Shown: positions 28,211 through 37,665, counted from the stretch's first letter. The stretch: DNA of 64,000 nt from Aquimarina sp042434915 (GCF_042434915.1 NZ_CP170198.1:1488001-1552000), one strand, 5' to 3'. Numbers and translations: made by a program. Notes: generated by a model from the letters alone, not told the origin.

Positions 28211-28777
28211 TTATTCTTTTATTCTTTCTTTATAAGTACCTTTTTCAGTTTCAACTTTAATTTTATCTCCTTCGTTGATAAATAAAGGTACCATAACCTC
28301 GGCTCCTGTTTCAACTACAGCGGGTTTGGTTGCATTGGTAGCAGTATTTCCTTTTACTCCTGGCTCTGTACTTGTAACTTCTAATATTACACTAGCAGGC
28401 ATATCTACTGATAATGGCATTTGATCTTCAGAATTAATAATCACCGTTACTACTTCTCCTTCTTTTAACAGATCTGGAGAATCTAACGTAGATTTTTGTA
28501 AAGTAATTTGATTATAGTCTTCTGTATTCATGAAGTGGTACGTATCTCCTTCTGCATATAAAAATTGGAATTTATGTGTTTCTACACGTACATCATCAAT
28601 TTTATGTCCTGCAGAAAAGGTATTATCAATTACTTTACCAGAGGTTACACTTTTAAGTTTTGTTCTTACAAATGCAGGACCTTTTCCTGGTTTTACATGT
28701 AAAAATTCAATAACTTTAAAAATATCATGATTATATTTAATACACAATCCATTTCTTATATCGCTTGTACTTGCCAT
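28211..28777 (-). CDS. efp: Elongation factor P
   Basis: This 188-residue translation factor relieves ribosome stalling at polyproline. It has the KOW-like N-domain with the tip loop HVKPGKGPAFVRTKL, whose lysine is the usual modification site. OB domains follow with DTYHFMNTEDYNQITL and TEPGVKGNTATNATKPA and the C-terminal DKIKVETEKGTYKERIKE. It sits inside the lpx operon, 34 bp after lpxA, a gene order common in Flavobacteriia. Confidence 0.95.
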   Translation of the reverse strand: MASTSDIRNGLCIKYNHDIFKVIEFLHVKPGKGPAFVRTKLKSVTSGKVIDNTFSAGHKIDDVRVETHKFQFLYAEGDTYHFMNTEDYNQITLQKSTLDSPDLLKEGEVVTVIINSEDQMPLSVDMPASVILEVTSTEPGVKGNTATNATKPAVVETGAEVMVPLFINEGDKIKVETEKGTYKERIKE

Positions 28778-28811
28778 CTTACTTAAATTCTAAATTATAC
28801 TTTATCTATTA

Positions 28812-29594
28812 CTAATTAGAAAAATAACCTTTCATTATTCCTCTTTGAGAGTTCTTTATAAATTCTAATACCTCATCACGCTCTGGGGTAGCTTCCATTT
28901 CTGCTTCAATTATAGCTACTGCTTGCGTATTATTATAGTTACGTTGATATAAAATTCGATATATGTTTTGAATCTCTCTAATTTTTTCTGTAGAAAAACC
29001 TCTTCGACGCAGTCCTATACTATTAATACCTACGTATGATAAAGGTTCACGACCCGCTTTAACATACGGCGGTACATCCTTACGAACCAAAGATCCACCT
29101 GTTACAAACGCATGATTACCGATACTACAAAATTGTTGTACCGCAGCCATACCAGCAAGTACCACATCGTTACCAACATTAATATGACCAGCCAAAGTAC
29201 TATTATTAGAAAAGATGCAATTATCACCGATAATACAATCATGTGCAATATGACAATACGCCATAATCCAACAATTTTTACCGATTTTGGTTTTCATTCT
29301 ATCGGTAGTTCCTCTATTAATTGTAACACATTCTCGTATAGTTGTATTATCACCTATTTCGGTAATGGTATCCTCATCGTTAAATTTTTTATCCTGCGGA
29401 ATTGCAGAAATAACCGCACCAGGGAAAATACTACAATTTTTCCCAATACGTGCGCCTTCCATGATTGTCACATTCGAACCTATCCAAGTCCCTTCTCCAA
29501 TTACAACATTACTATGGATAGTTGTAAATGGTTCTATAACAACGTTTTTTGCTATTTTTGCTCCTGGATGAACATATGCTAAAGGTTGATTCAT
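28812..29594 (-). CDS. lpxA: UDP-N-acetylglucosamine acyltransferase
   Basis: This 260-residue trimeric left-handed beta-helix enzyme catalyses the first acylation of UDP-GlcNAc in lipid A synthesis. It starts MNQPLAYVHPGAKIAKNVVI, followed by hexapeptide repeats, TTIRECVTINRGTTD, the catalytic-His region MAYCHIAHDCIIGDN and VTGGSLVRKDVPPYVKAGRE. The C-terminal helical domain has NSIGLRRRGFSTEKI. It lies 7 bp after lpxC/fabZ and 34 bp before efp. Confidence 0.96.
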   Translation of the reverse strand: MNQPLAYVHPGAKIAKNVVIEPFTTIHSNVVIGEGTWIGSNVTIMEGARIGKNCSIFPGAVISAIPQDKKFNDEDTITEIGDNTTIRECVTINRGTTDRMKTKIGKNCWIMAYCHIAHDCIIGDNCIFSNNSTLAGHINVGNDVVLAGMAAVQQFCSIGNHAFVTGGSLVRKDVPPYVKAGREPLSYVGINSIGLRRRGFSTEKIREIQNIYRILYQRNYNNTQAVAIIEAEMEATPERDEVLEFIKNSQRGIMKGYFSN

Positions 29595-29601
29595 CTATTT
29601 C

Positions 29602-31005
29602 TTATTTGGATTTTACTATTTGCGCCATCAATTCTGCTTCGGTTACAAGTTTATCATTTGCATATGCAAAGGCTTGCATATGGCAAATACCTCTTCGTAT
29701 TGGCGTAATTAGTTCTAATTTAAATATTAATGTATCTCCTGGTAAAACCTGTTGTTTAAACTTTACTTTATCAATTTTCATGAAGTACGTTAGATAATTC
29801 TCAGGATCTGGTACGGTACTTAATGCCAAAATTCCTCCTGTTTGTGCCATCGCCTCTACCTGTAATACTCCTGGCATTACTGGAGCCCCTGGAAAATGAC
29901 CTGTAAAAAATGGTTCATTCATGGTTACGTTCTTAAGGCCTACAACATGACTATCTGACATTTCTAAAATTCTATCAATCAATAAAAATGGAGGTCTATG
30001 TGGAAGCATCTCCATAATTTTGTTGATATTCATCAAAGGTTCTTTACTCAAATCAAAATGCGGTACTTTGTTTCGCTTTTCAATTTTAATAATTTTGGCC
30101 ATTTTTTTTGCAAACTGAGTGTTTACATAGTGTCCTGGCTTATTAGCTATTATTTTTCCGCGAATGCGTGTCCCGATTAATGCAAGATCTCCAATCACAT
30201 CAAGTAATTTATGACGTGCCGCTTCGTTAGGATAGTGCAGGGTTAAATTATCTAAAATACCATTTGGCTTTATAGCTATCGAATCTTTATCAAAAGCTAT
30301 TTTTAATTTTTCCATGGTATCAGGTTTTAATTCCTTGTCCACATAAACAATAGCATTATTAAGATCTCCTCCTTTAATTAATCCGTGCTCTAACAACATT
30401 TCTAGTTCGTGAAGAAAACTGAAAGTTCGTGCGTTAGCGATTTCAGATTTAAAATCGGAAAGATGTTTTAGAGAAGCGTTTTGAGTTCCCAAAACCTTGG
30501 TCCCAAAATCTACCATTGTGGTTATTTGATACTCATCGGATGGCATTACGATGATTTCGCTACCAGACTCCTCGTCTGTATAGGATATAACATCTTTTAC
30601 GATATACTCATCTCGAGGCGCATCTAATTCGACTATACCTGCTTTTTCGAGAGCTTCTATAAAATACTTACTAGATCCATCCATGATGGGTGGCTCTGAA
30701 GCATTTAACTCGATAAGCAAATTATCTATTTCTAATCCAACGCACGCTGCCAGAACATGCTCAGAGGTTTGGATACTTACTCCATTTTTTTCAAGATTCG
30801 TCCCTCTTTGTGTATTTACTACATAGGTTGCATCAGCTTCAATAACTGGGTTACCTTCTAAATCAACACGACAAAAAGCGTAACCATGATTGGCTGGTGC
30901 TGGTTTAAAGGTTAATGTTACTTCTTTACCAGTGTGAAGACCTACTCCTGTAAGCTTCACTTCCTTCTCTATCGTTCTTTGTTTACTTACAACGGCATTA
31001 CTCAT
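29602..31005 (-). CDS. lpxC/fabZ: Bifunctional UDP-3-O-acyl-GlcNAc deacetylase / 3-hydroxyacyl-ACP dehydratase
   Basis: This 467-residue fusion is characteristic of Bacteroidota. LpxC (about 1-310) carries zinc-site motifs TSEHVLAACVGLEIDNL and the HKLLDVIGDLALIG His/Asp region. FabZ (about 320-467) has MLPHRPPFLLIDRIL, the catalytic His in PFFTGHFPGAPVMPGV and the catalytic Glu in LQVEAMAQTGG. It deacetylates the lipid A precursor and dehydrates hydroxyacyl-ACP, linking lipid A and fatty-acid supply. Its start overlaps the lpxD end by 8 bp and lpxA follows after 7 bp. Confidence 0.96.
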   Translation of the reverse strand: MSNAVVSKQRTIEKEVKLTGVGLHTGKEVTLTFKPAPANHGYAFCRVDLEGNPVIEADATYVVNTQRGTNLEKNGVSIQTSEHVLAACVGLEIDNLLIELNASEPPIMDGSSKYFIEALEKAGIVELDAPRDEYIVKDVISYTDEESGSEIIVMPSDEYQITTMVDFGTKVLGTQNASLKHLSDFKSEIANARTFSFLHELEMLLEHGLIKGGDLNNAIVYVDKELKPDTMEKLKIAFDKDSIAIKPNGILDNLTLHYPNEAARHKLLDVIGDLALIGTRIRGKIIANKPGHYVNTQFAKKMAKIIKIEKRNKVPHFDLSKEPLMNINKIMEMLPHRPPFLLIDRILEMSDSHVVGLKNVTMNEPFFTGHFPGAPVMPGVLQVEAMAQTGGILALSTVPDPENYLTYFMKIDKVKFKQQVLPGDTLIFKLELITPIRRGICHMQAFAYANDKLVTEAELMAQIVKSK

Positions 31006-32026
31006 TGTTCTCTGTCTTTTTCTCTAGTTCGTAAATTCTATCTACAATTTTTGGTAAATTTTTAAAATGCACGTAGGATTTATTAAAATCAGCATATGCA
31101 AGTGCAGGAGAACCTTGTATTACTTCTCCTTCTTTTATGTTTCTACCAATCCCTGATTGTGCTTGTATTTTTACTTTATCACCAATTGTAAGATGCCCAG
31201 CTATTCCTACCTGCCCCCCTATAAGGCACAATTTACCTATTTTGGTGGATCCTGCTATACCAGTTTGCGCTGCAATAGCTGTATGTTCTCCAATTTCAAC
31301 GTTATGGGCTATTTGTATTTGATTATCCAACTTGACACCTTTACGAATTATTGTTGATCCCAGAGTAGCTCTATCAATTGATGTTCCTGCTCCCACATCG
31401 ACATTATCCTCGATAATAACATTTCCAGTTTGAGGCACTTTGCTGTATTCTCCTTTAACATTTGGTACAAAACCAAATCCATCAGCTCCTATAATAACAC
31501 CACTATGTATTACACAGTTATTGCCGATTCTTGTTTCAGAATAAATTTTGGCGCCAGCAAAAACAATTACATTGTCCCCCAAAGTTACATTATCGCCTAT
31601 ATAAACATTTGGATAAATTTTGGCATTTTTACCAATTACCACATTTTCTCCTAAATAAGTAAAAGCTCCTAAATAAATATTTTCTCCATATTTGGCTGTT
31701 CCAGAAACAAAAACGGGTTGCTCTACCCCAACTTTATTCATTTTTACCATATTGTAATATTCCAAAAGTTGTGAAAAAGCTTTGTAGGCATCTTCAACAC
31801 GGATCAACGTTGTAGAAACTTTAGATTCAGCTTCAAAACCTTTATCTACAATAGTAATAGATGCATCTGTCGAATAGATATACTGAGTATATTTTGGATT
31901 GGACAAAAAAGTTAATGACCCTTTTGTTCCTTCCTCTATTTTGGCAAGCTTAGATACTTCAACGGTTTCATCGCCTTCGATTTCGCCATTTAATATCCCT
32001 GCAATTTGTGTTGCTGTAAAAATCAT
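30998..32026 (-). CDS. lpxD: UDP-3-O-(3-hydroxyacyl)glucosamine N-acyltransferase
   Basis: This 342-residue enzyme has the LpxD N-terminal uridine-binding domain (EGTKGSLTFLSNPKYTQYIY) and a left-handed beta-helix (about 105-290). The beta-helix includes CVIHSGVIIGADGFGFVPNV, DNVDVGAGTSIDRATLGSTI and IQIAHNVEIGEHTAIAAQTG with the catalytic His. A C-terminal helical extension follows (HFKNLPKIVDRIYELEKK). It adds the N-linked hydroxyacyl chain after LpxC. It is the first of the lpx genes here, 24 bp downstream of the HD gene. Confidence 0.95.
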   Translation of the reverse strand: MIFTATQIAGILNGEIEGDETVEVSKLAKIEEGTKGSLTFLSNPKYTQYIYSTDASITIVDKGFEAESKVSTTLIRVEDAYKAFSQLLEYYNMVKMNKVGVEQPVFVSGTAKYGENIYLGAFTYLGENVVIGKNAKIYPNVYIGDNVTLGDNVIVFAGAKIYSETRIGNNCVIHSGVIIGADGFGFVPNVKGEYSKVPQTGNVIIEDNVDVGAGTSIDRATLGSTIIRKGVKLDNQIQIAHNVEIGEHTAIAAQTGIAGSTKIGKLCLIGGQVGIAGHLTIGDKVKIQAQSGIGRNIKEGEVIQGSPALAYADFNKSYVHFKNLPKIVDRIYELEKKTENNE

Positions 32027-32050
32027 TCTAGCAAAAGTATAAAAAATGTG

Positions 32051-33280
32051 TTAATTCTGACCTTTTGGATAACATATAAAATATTTGTTCACAGGTTTTG
32101 ACAGTGCCTTTAAATTAAATTGATCTGTAGCCTTCACTATATCAACAATTTTACCTGTTTTTAATAAAATATTAATGTTCTCTTTATTTTGATTGTAGGC
32201 TTGATTTGAAATTTTTCCAGTAAACACGAAATAGTGTGCTTCTTTATTTGATATTCCATATGTTAGCTCAATTTCACTAATCAGTTTCTCTATTTTCTCT
32301 GCTTTAAACGGTTTTTTCTTTATTTTTATTTTTAATAAGTCTCGGTTTAATAACATTGATGATAACTTGGCTAAAACAAAATCATTGCATGTAGACCATT
32401 CTTTCATTGCTGCTACAATATCATAATCATCAAGTTTAGCAAATAAATGTAATACTTCATGAGTAAAATCATTCTCTCTTATTTTATTTTGGAGAAAAAA
32501 ATTAAGTGCATTACTGGATGATAAGGTATGCCCTTCCTCTACTAGCTCTTTTGCTCTTTTGAGCACTCTAATTAATAGATTTTCTGCAACTAGACTGGTT
32601 TTATGCAAATAGACTTGCCAATACATTAATCTTCTGGATAAAAGAAACTTTTCTACCGAGTAAATTCCTTTCTCCTCGACCACGAGTTCATCTCTTACTA
32701 CAGAGAGCATTGTTATGATGCGTTCGCTATTAATATTTCCCTCAGATACTCCTGTGTAAAAACTATCTCTCTTTAAGTAGTCCAAACGATCCATATCCAG
32801 TTGACTAGAAATTAACTGATGCAGAAAATTACGATGGTATTCGCCTTTAAAAATTTTAATAGCCAACGTTAAACTCCCGTTAAATTCGCTATTCATTTCT
32901 TCCATAAACTTAAGTGAAATGGTCTCATGACTCACTCCGTTCACAATACTATGTTCCATAGCATGAGAGAAAGGTCCATGTCCTATATCATGCAAAAGTA
33001 TTGCAATATAAAGTGCCTGCTCTTCTTCTTTTGTAATCTCAACTCCTTTAAAACGAAGCACTCTCACTGCTTTTTGCATCAAATACATACAACCAAGTGC
33101 ATGGTGCAATCTTGTATGATGAGCACCTGGATACACAAGATACGATAATCCCATTTGCGATATTCTACGCAATCTTTGAAAAAATTTATGCTCTATTAAA
33201 TCAAAAATTAGTTCATTTGGGAGGGTAATAAAACCGTAAATTGGATCGTTTAATATTTTAAGCTTATTTCTCTTCTTCAA
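32051..33280 (-). CDS. HD-domain phosphohydrolase (dNTPase-like)
   Basis: This 409-residue protein has an HD metal-dependent hydrolase domain: the first His in HHTRLHHALGCMYLMQKAV, the HD pair in ILLHDIGHGPFSHAMEHSIV, and the later Asp in SSQLDMDRLDYLKRDSFYTG. The arrangement follows the SAMHD1/dGTPase-like branch, which removes triphosphate from dNTPs; the true substrate is not shown. It heads the minus-strand run leading into lpxD, divergent from porX, with a clear -7 box upstream. Confidence 0.88.
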   Translation of the reverse strand: MKKRNKLKILNDPIYGFITLPNELIFDLIEHKFFQRLRRISQMGLSYLVYPGAHHTRLHHALGCMYLMQKAVRVLRFKGVEITKEEEQALYIAILLHDIGHGPFSHAMEHSIVNGVSHETISLKFMEEMNSEFNGSLTLAIKIFKGEYHRNFLHQLISSQLDMDRLDYLKRDSFYTGVSEGNINSERIITMLSVVRDELVVEEKGIYSVEKFLLSRRLMYWQVYLHKTSLVAENLLIRVLKRAKELVEEGHTLSSSNALNFFLQNKIRENDFTHEVLHLFAKLDDYDIVAAMKEWSTCNDFVLAKLSSMLLNRDLLKIKIKKKPFKAEKIEKLISEIELTYGISNKEAHYFVFTGKISNQAYNQNKENINILLKTGKIVDIVKATDQFNLKALSKPVNKYFICYPKGQN

Positions 33281-33302
33281 ATTCCATATCTTTTGTGGAT
33301 GA

Positions 33303-33310
33303 CAAATATA
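33303..33310 (-). promoter_or_regulatory. -7 box of promoter for the HD hydrolase / lpx gene run
   Basis: The minus strand reads TATATTTG, a full TAnnTTTG match, 22 bp before the HD gene start at 33280. The -33 region shows only TTTTC-type sequence. It probably drives the HD-lpxD-lpxC/fabZ-lpxA-efp run. Confidence 0.5.
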
Positions 33311-33405
33311 CTGATTAGCTACTTAGAAAATAGATTCAGATCATGTTTGTATTTTAGAATATTTAACAGAAGAGTTTGCGATATTTGAACTTTAAAAAAC
33401 ACACA

Positions 33406-34956
33406 ATGAATACAATCAAGATACTTTGGGTAGATGACGAAATTGATTTATTAAAACCACACATTCTTTTTCTTGAGAAAAAGAACTACGAGGTTACCAA
33501 ATGTCAAAGTGGTACCGAGGCACTCGAAACTCTCGAAGATCATCAATTTGACATTGTTTTTTTAGACGAAAACATGCCTGGTCTTTCTGGCATTGAAACA
33601 TTGGCTGAAATTAAAGAAAAAAATGATAGTCTCCCTGTAGTAATGATCACTAAAAGTGAGGAAGAATATATTATGGAAGAGGCAATCGGAAGTAAAATTG
33701 CCGATTACTTAATCAAGCCTGTGAACCCAAATCAAATACTTTTGAGTTTAAAAAAGAATTTGGACCACTCCCGTTTGATCTCAGAAAAAACTACCTCCAA
33801 TTACCAACAAGAGTTTAGGAAAATTGCGATGGATATGGCGATGGTAAATAGTTATGAAGGATGGGTAGAATTATATCAAAGATTGCTGTATTGGGAGCTT
33901 CAGTTAGAAAATATTGAAGATAGTGGAATGTTTGAGATTTTAGAATCACAGAAAACAGAAGCTAATTCACAGTTTTGCAAATTCATTGATAAAAATTATG
34001 AAGCATGGTTTCAACAAACCGAGCAAGCTCCTATAATGTCACACACACTCTTTAAAGAAAAAGTAGTGCCCGAGTTAAGTAAGGATCAACCTACCCTCCT
34101 TATTGTTATTGATAATTTGCGATTTGACCAGTGGAAATCTTTTGAGCCAATAGTTAACAATTACTATAAAAAAGAACAGGAAAGCTCGTACTTTAGCATT
34201 TTACCTACCGCTACTCAATATGCGAGAAATGCAATTTTTTCGGGTATGATGCCTGCCGAGATGGAAAAAAAACATCCAGATCTATGGCTTAATGATACCG
34301 ATGATGGAGGAAAAAACATGTATGAAAATGAATTTCTAGAGCACCAACTTAAAAAACTAGGTCTTTCGTTCAAACACGAATATTACAAAATTACTAACGA
34401 GAAATCAGGCAAGACTTTAGCAAATAATTTCAAAGGTTTGAAAAATAATGATCTTACGGTAGTTGTGTACAACTTTGTAGATATGCTATCCCATAGTAAA
34501 ACCGAACTTGAAGTTATAAAAGAATTAGCTTCTAATGACAAATCCTATAGATCATTGACACAGAGTTGGTTTAAGAACTCACCACTACTAGAAATGATCC
34601 AGCAAGCACAACAACTTGGTTTCAAACTTTTAATTACCACTGATCACGGTACTATTAACGTAAAAAATCCATCTAAGGTAATTGGTGATAAAAATACAAG
34701 TCTCAATCTTCGATATAAAACAGGTAAAAGTTTAACTTATGAAGACAAAGAGGTACTTGCAGCAACCGATCCAAAAAAAATACAGTTACCAACCATTAAT
34801 ATGAGTAGCTCATTTATTTTTGCAAAGGGTGACTACTTTTTTGCGTATCCCAATAATTATAATCACTATGTTGGGTATTATAGAAACACTTATCAACATG
34901 GAGGTGTATCGCTCGAAGAAATGATAATACCATTTATAGTACTCAATCCAAGATAA
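33406..34956 (+). CDS. porX: T9SS response regulator PorX (receiver + PglZ domain)
   Basis: This protein of about 516 residues has a CheY-like receiver (about 1-120: acidic residues in ILWVDDEID, phospho-acceptor in FDIVFLDENMPG, Lys in YLIKPVNP). A linker helix region follows, then a PglZ / alkaline-phosphatase-like domain (about 200-516: LLIVIDNLRFDQW, LPTATQYARNAIFSGMMP, LITTDHGTINV). In Porphyromonas gingivalis and Flavobacterium, PorX regulates T9SS genes together with PorY, and its PglZ domain has phosphodiesterase activity on oligonucleotides. The frame is open ten codons upstream from a TTG; I chose the ATG giving MNTIKILWVDDE. It is divergent from the HD gene. Confidence 0.93.
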   Translation: MNTIKILWVDDEIDLLKPHILFLEKKNYEVTKCQSGTEALETLEDHQFDIVFLDENMPGLSGIETLAEIKEKNDSLPVVMITKSEEEYIMEEAIGSKIADYLIKPVNPNQILLSLKKNLDHSRLISEKTTSNYQQEFRKIAMDMAMVNSYEGWVELYQRLLYWELQLENIEDSGMFEILESQKTEANSQFCKFIDKNYEAWFQQTEQAPIMSHTLFKEKVVPELSKDQPTLLIVIDNLRFDQWKSFEPIVNNYYKKEQESSYFSILPTATQYARNAIFSGMMPAEMEKKHPDLWLNDTDDGGKNMYENEFLEHQLKKLGLSFKHEYYKITNEKSGKTLANNFKGLKNNDLTVVVYNFVDMLSHSKTELEVIKELASNDKSYRSLTQSWFKNSPLLEMIQQAQQLGFKLLITTDHGTINVKNPSKVIGDKNTSLNLRYKTGKSLTYEDKEVLAATDPKKIQLPTINMSSSFIFAKGDYFFAYPNNYNHYVGYYRNTYQHGGVSLEEMIIPFIVLNPR

Positions 34957-34979
34957 TTTGTAGCATAACTCACACCTAT

Positions 34980-35387
34980 ATGTTAACCCTTGAATATACA
35001 CTGGCTACCATCGATATAGTAGCCCAACAGATCTTAAAATCTGCAACGACTAAACTCTTCTTACTCAACGCCCCAATGGGCGTAGGGAAAACAACTTTAA
35101 TAAAAGAATTGTGCATAAAACTAGGGGTAGAAGATGGAATTTCGAGCCCTACTTATTCCTTGGTAAATGAATATCATGGATCAAACTGTAAAGTATATCA
35201 TTTTGATTTATATCGGCTTGCGTCTGAAGCAGAAATTATATCATCTGGATTAGATGATTATCTATACGAAGATGCCTTTATATTTATTGAATGGCCCGAA
35301 AAAATTAAACCTTTTTTACCTGAAAATTACCATGAAATTACAATAAAATTAAAAAACAACGGAGACAGAGCACTTACATTATGTTAA
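34980..35387 (+). CDS. tsaE: tRNA threonylcarbamoyladenosine biosynthesis ATPase TsaE
   Basis: This 135-residue P-loop protein has a Walker A motif in NAPMGVGKTTLIKELC. The family signature SSPTYSLVNEY, YHFDLYRL and FIEWPEKI are also present. TsaE works with TsaB and TsaD in forming the t6A modification at position 37 of ANN-decoding tRNAs. It begins 23 bp after porX and is likely co-transcribed. An AT-rich stem (35390-35399 with 35417-35426) follows and might end the transcript. Confidence 0.93.
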   Translation: MLTLEYTLATIDIVAQQILKSATTKLFLLNAPMGVGKTTLIKELCIKLGVEDGISSPTYSLVNEYHGSNCKVYHFDLYRLASEAEIISSGLDDYLYEDAFIFIEWPEKIKPFLPENYHEITIKLKNNGDRALTLC

Positions 35388-35651
35388 CAAAAAGTTAAAA
35401 AACAGACCGGTTAAACTTTAACTTTTATATTCTTTTTCCTACGCTATAAAAAAATTATATTTGGATGTTTTAACAACTCGTTTTTTTAGCGATAAAATAA
35501 ATAGTTTTAACAGAATTATGTATCCGAATGTACGTTTAAAAACTCTAAAATAGGGCTTTTAAAATGGGCGCAAAGGTACTAAAAATATGAGTAGATTTTA
35601 CAGATAGGTTTCTTATAAATTTGGGAAATAATTTTTTTAAAACCTATACAA

Positions 35652-35822
35652 ATGAATATTGTTACCATTATTTTTAGTTTATTTTTTGTTGCAAGTAGTT
35701 ACACGCTTTATGTAGTAGGAGATCGCACTGATAACCCCAACCCATCACAAAATGATTTCACACAGCAACGAGAAGTCCAAGCTATTGAAAAAAGTAAAAT
35801 CAAGATACCTACTAACGGGTAG
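35652..35822 (+). CDS. Small membrane or exported protein (56 residues), unknown
   Basis: An ATG at 35652 opens a 56-residue frame with an N-terminal hydrophobic helix (MNIVTIIFSLFFVASSYTLY) and a polar tail rich in Asn, Gln and Lys. It overlaps the start of the next gene (35752) by 71 bp in a different frame. The overlap and the hydrophobic start suggest a real, coupled small protein, but there is no recognised family. A chance ORF cannot be excluded. Confidence 0.45.
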   Translation: MNIVTIIFSLFFVASSYTLYVVGDRTDNPNPSQNDFTQQREVQAIEKSKIKIPTNG

Positions 35823-36270
35823 TATAATAATCTTACTAATTTCGTTTACACCCTATCTTTTCTATCTATATCAAAGTTTACCAGATGGAATTGTTTGGGA
35901 AACATATTGGTTTACCTATACGAGTCCTTATTATCAAAACGTAAGTGTTTTTGGATGGATGATTATGGGTAAACTAATACCTATTTTTTTATTGCTTATC
36001 TGGTTCTTAACCTGTAGACATTGGTGGTATCTAGTCATATCGGTTCCTCTAAGCATGTATATTTTACAATTAATCTCTGTTATTAGAGATGATTTACAGC
36101 GTATTGATGAGGTCGAGATATATTACATCGCACCATTTATAATTATCGTTTTAGCATTACTCTATACAATAAGAATCAAAATATTTGATAAAATTCACAA
36201 TATTGATATTAGTGAAATGGATTCCTTCTCTACAAATAATAAAAAGCGCTGGTGGAATAAGTTTAGATAA
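35752..36270 (+). CDS. Four-helix integral membrane protein of unknown function
   Basis: This 172-residue protein has four predicted transmembrane helices, at about 18-42, 66-88, 91-110 and 123-142. The termini are charged, and a short polar C-terminal tail contains KKRWWNKFR. I do not recognise the family. It lies 108 bp before the alanine dehydrogenase gene on the same strand and overlaps the preceding 56-residue ORF. A later in-frame start is possible, but the first one gives a positively charged cytosolic N-terminus. Confidence 0.65.
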   Translation: MISHSNEKSKLLKKVKSRYLLTGSIIILLISFTPYLFYLYQSLPDGIVWETYWFTYTSPYYQNVSVFGWMIMGKLIPIFLLLIWFLTCRHWWYLVISVPLSMYILQLISVIRDDLQRIDEVEIYYIAPFIIIVLALLYTIRIKIFDKIHNIDISEMDSFSTNNKKRWWNKFR

Positions 36271-36377
36271 TCTATTCGAGGTAATGTCAAACAATTTTTA
36301 ATTCTCAATAATCTCTACGAGGATATTTGCTTTATTTCCATTTTTATTCTTAATTTGGAGTACACAAGATCACACAA

Positions 36378-37577
36378 ATGAGCAGACCGACATCCCCTTT
36401 TACTCGAGAACAATTGATTCCACAAGAAGAAATGATCGAGATAGCGCGAAAACAGGGTAAACTATTTATCGGAATCCCAAAAGAAACTCACTATCAAGAA
36501 AAAAGAGTCTGCCTAACACCCGATGCTGTTGCTGCCTTAACTGCACATGGACATCGTGTATTGATTGAAGCCAATGCTGGATTAAACGCTAGTTTTACAG
36601 ATAAGGAATATAGCGAAGCGGGTGCCGAAATTACAAATGATAAAAGTAAAGTTTTTGGGTGTCCGATTGTATTGAAAGTTGAACCACCATCATCAGAAGA
36701 ACTTAAACATTTTAATCCTCAAACCGTTTTAATTTCTGCACTGCAACTCAAAACTCAATGTAAGGACTACTTTCAAGAATTAGCAAAAAAAAGAATTACT
36801 GCGATTGGATTTGAATTTATAAGAGACGCTGATGGAGCATACCCAGCGGTACGAGCTCTTAGTGAAATCGCCGGGACTGCTGCAGTATTAATCGCTTCCG
36901 AATTAATGAGTAGCGCCATAAAAGGAAGTGGATTAATGATGGGAAACATTAGCGGTGTCCCGCCAGTAGAAGTCGTTATCATTGGAGCGGGTACCGTAGG
37001 TGAGTTTGCAGCACGTTCGGCTATTGGTTTAGGCGCCAATGTAAAAGTATTTGACAATTCGATTACCAAGTTGCGATGCATTCAAACTCATATCGGGCGA
37101 CCTATATACACCTCTACCATACAACCCAAGAATTTAATGAAAGCTCTACGTCGTTGTGATGTAGTAATTGGTGCAGTACGTGGTAAAAATCGCTCTCCCA
37201 TTATTGTTTCTGAAGCGATGGTAGAACGAATGAAAACAGGTGCTGTTGTTATTGATGTAAGTATTGATATGGGTGGCTGTTTTGAAACTAGTGAAGTGAC
37301 TTCACATGATCACCCTACATTTGAAAAACATGGTGTAACTCATTATTGCGTACCCAACATTCCTTCGCGCTACGCTAAGACATCTTCATTATCAATTAGT
37401 AATATTTTTACACCTTATTTGCTAGAAATTGGAGAAGCTGGCGGTATAGAAAACGCTGTAAGGTTCGATCGAGGATTAAAAAATGGTTTGTATTTTTATC
37501 ATGGTATACTAACAAGTAAACCAGTTGCCGAATGGTTTGACTTATCGTACAGAGACATTAACTTATTGATTTTATAA
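36378..37577 (+). CDS. ald: Alanine dehydrogenase
   Basis: This 399-residue NAD-dependent enzyme interconverts alanine and pyruvate plus ammonia. The N-terminal substrate domain has GIPKETHYQEKRVCLTPDAV and EANAGLNASFTDKEYSEAGA. The Rossmann domain has PPVEVVIIGAGTVGEFAARS, AIGLGANVKVFD, VIGAVRGKNRSPIIVSE and VIDVSIDMGGCFETSE. It is longer at the N-terminus than classical Ald by about 25 residues, a common form in Flavobacteriia that belongs to the Ald/PntA-related branch. Confidence 0.9.
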   Translation: MSRPTSPFTREQLIPQEEMIEIARKQGKLFIGIPKETHYQEKRVCLTPDAVAALTAHGHRVLIEANAGLNASFTDKEYSEAGAEITNDKSKVFGCPIVLKVEPPSSEELKHFNPQTVLISALQLKTQCKDYFQELAKKRITAIGFEFIRDADGAYPAVRALSEIAGTAAVLIASELMSSAIKGSGLMMGNISGVPPVEVVIIGAGTVGEFAARSAIGLGANVKVFDNSITKLRCIQTHIGRPIYTSTIQPKNLMKALRRCDVVIGAVRGKNRSPIIVSEAMVERMKTGAVVIDVSIDMGGCFETSEVTSHDHPTFEKHGVTHYCVPNIPSRYAKTSSLSISNIFTPYLLEIGEAGGIENAVRFDRGLKNGLYFYHGILTSKPVAEWFDLSYRDINLLIL

Positions 37578-37635
37578 GCATCTAACAGATTATAAGATCC
37601 GCGTATTTATTCTTTAACAGCTTAAAAACTTTCCC

Positions 37636-37643
37636 TACTTTTG
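37636..37643 (+). promoter_or_regulatory. -7 box of promoter for the DUF4258-type gene
   Basis: TACTTTTG matches TAnnTTTG 22 bp before the start at 37666. A TTTA-type -33 region lies at about the right spacing. Confidence 0.45.
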
Positions 37644-37665
37644 ACCCTAATTTATTTTTGATAAA

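Noticed and set aside
29112..29582. Plus-strand ORF of 156 residues opposite lpxA
   Set aside because: It is antisense to the hexapeptide repeats of lpxA and reflects their codon periodicity; lpxA itself is complete and well supported.
33376..33405. TTG start giving porX ten extra residues
   Set aside because: The ATG at 33406 gives the usual N-terminus directly before the first receiver strand (IKILWVDDE).
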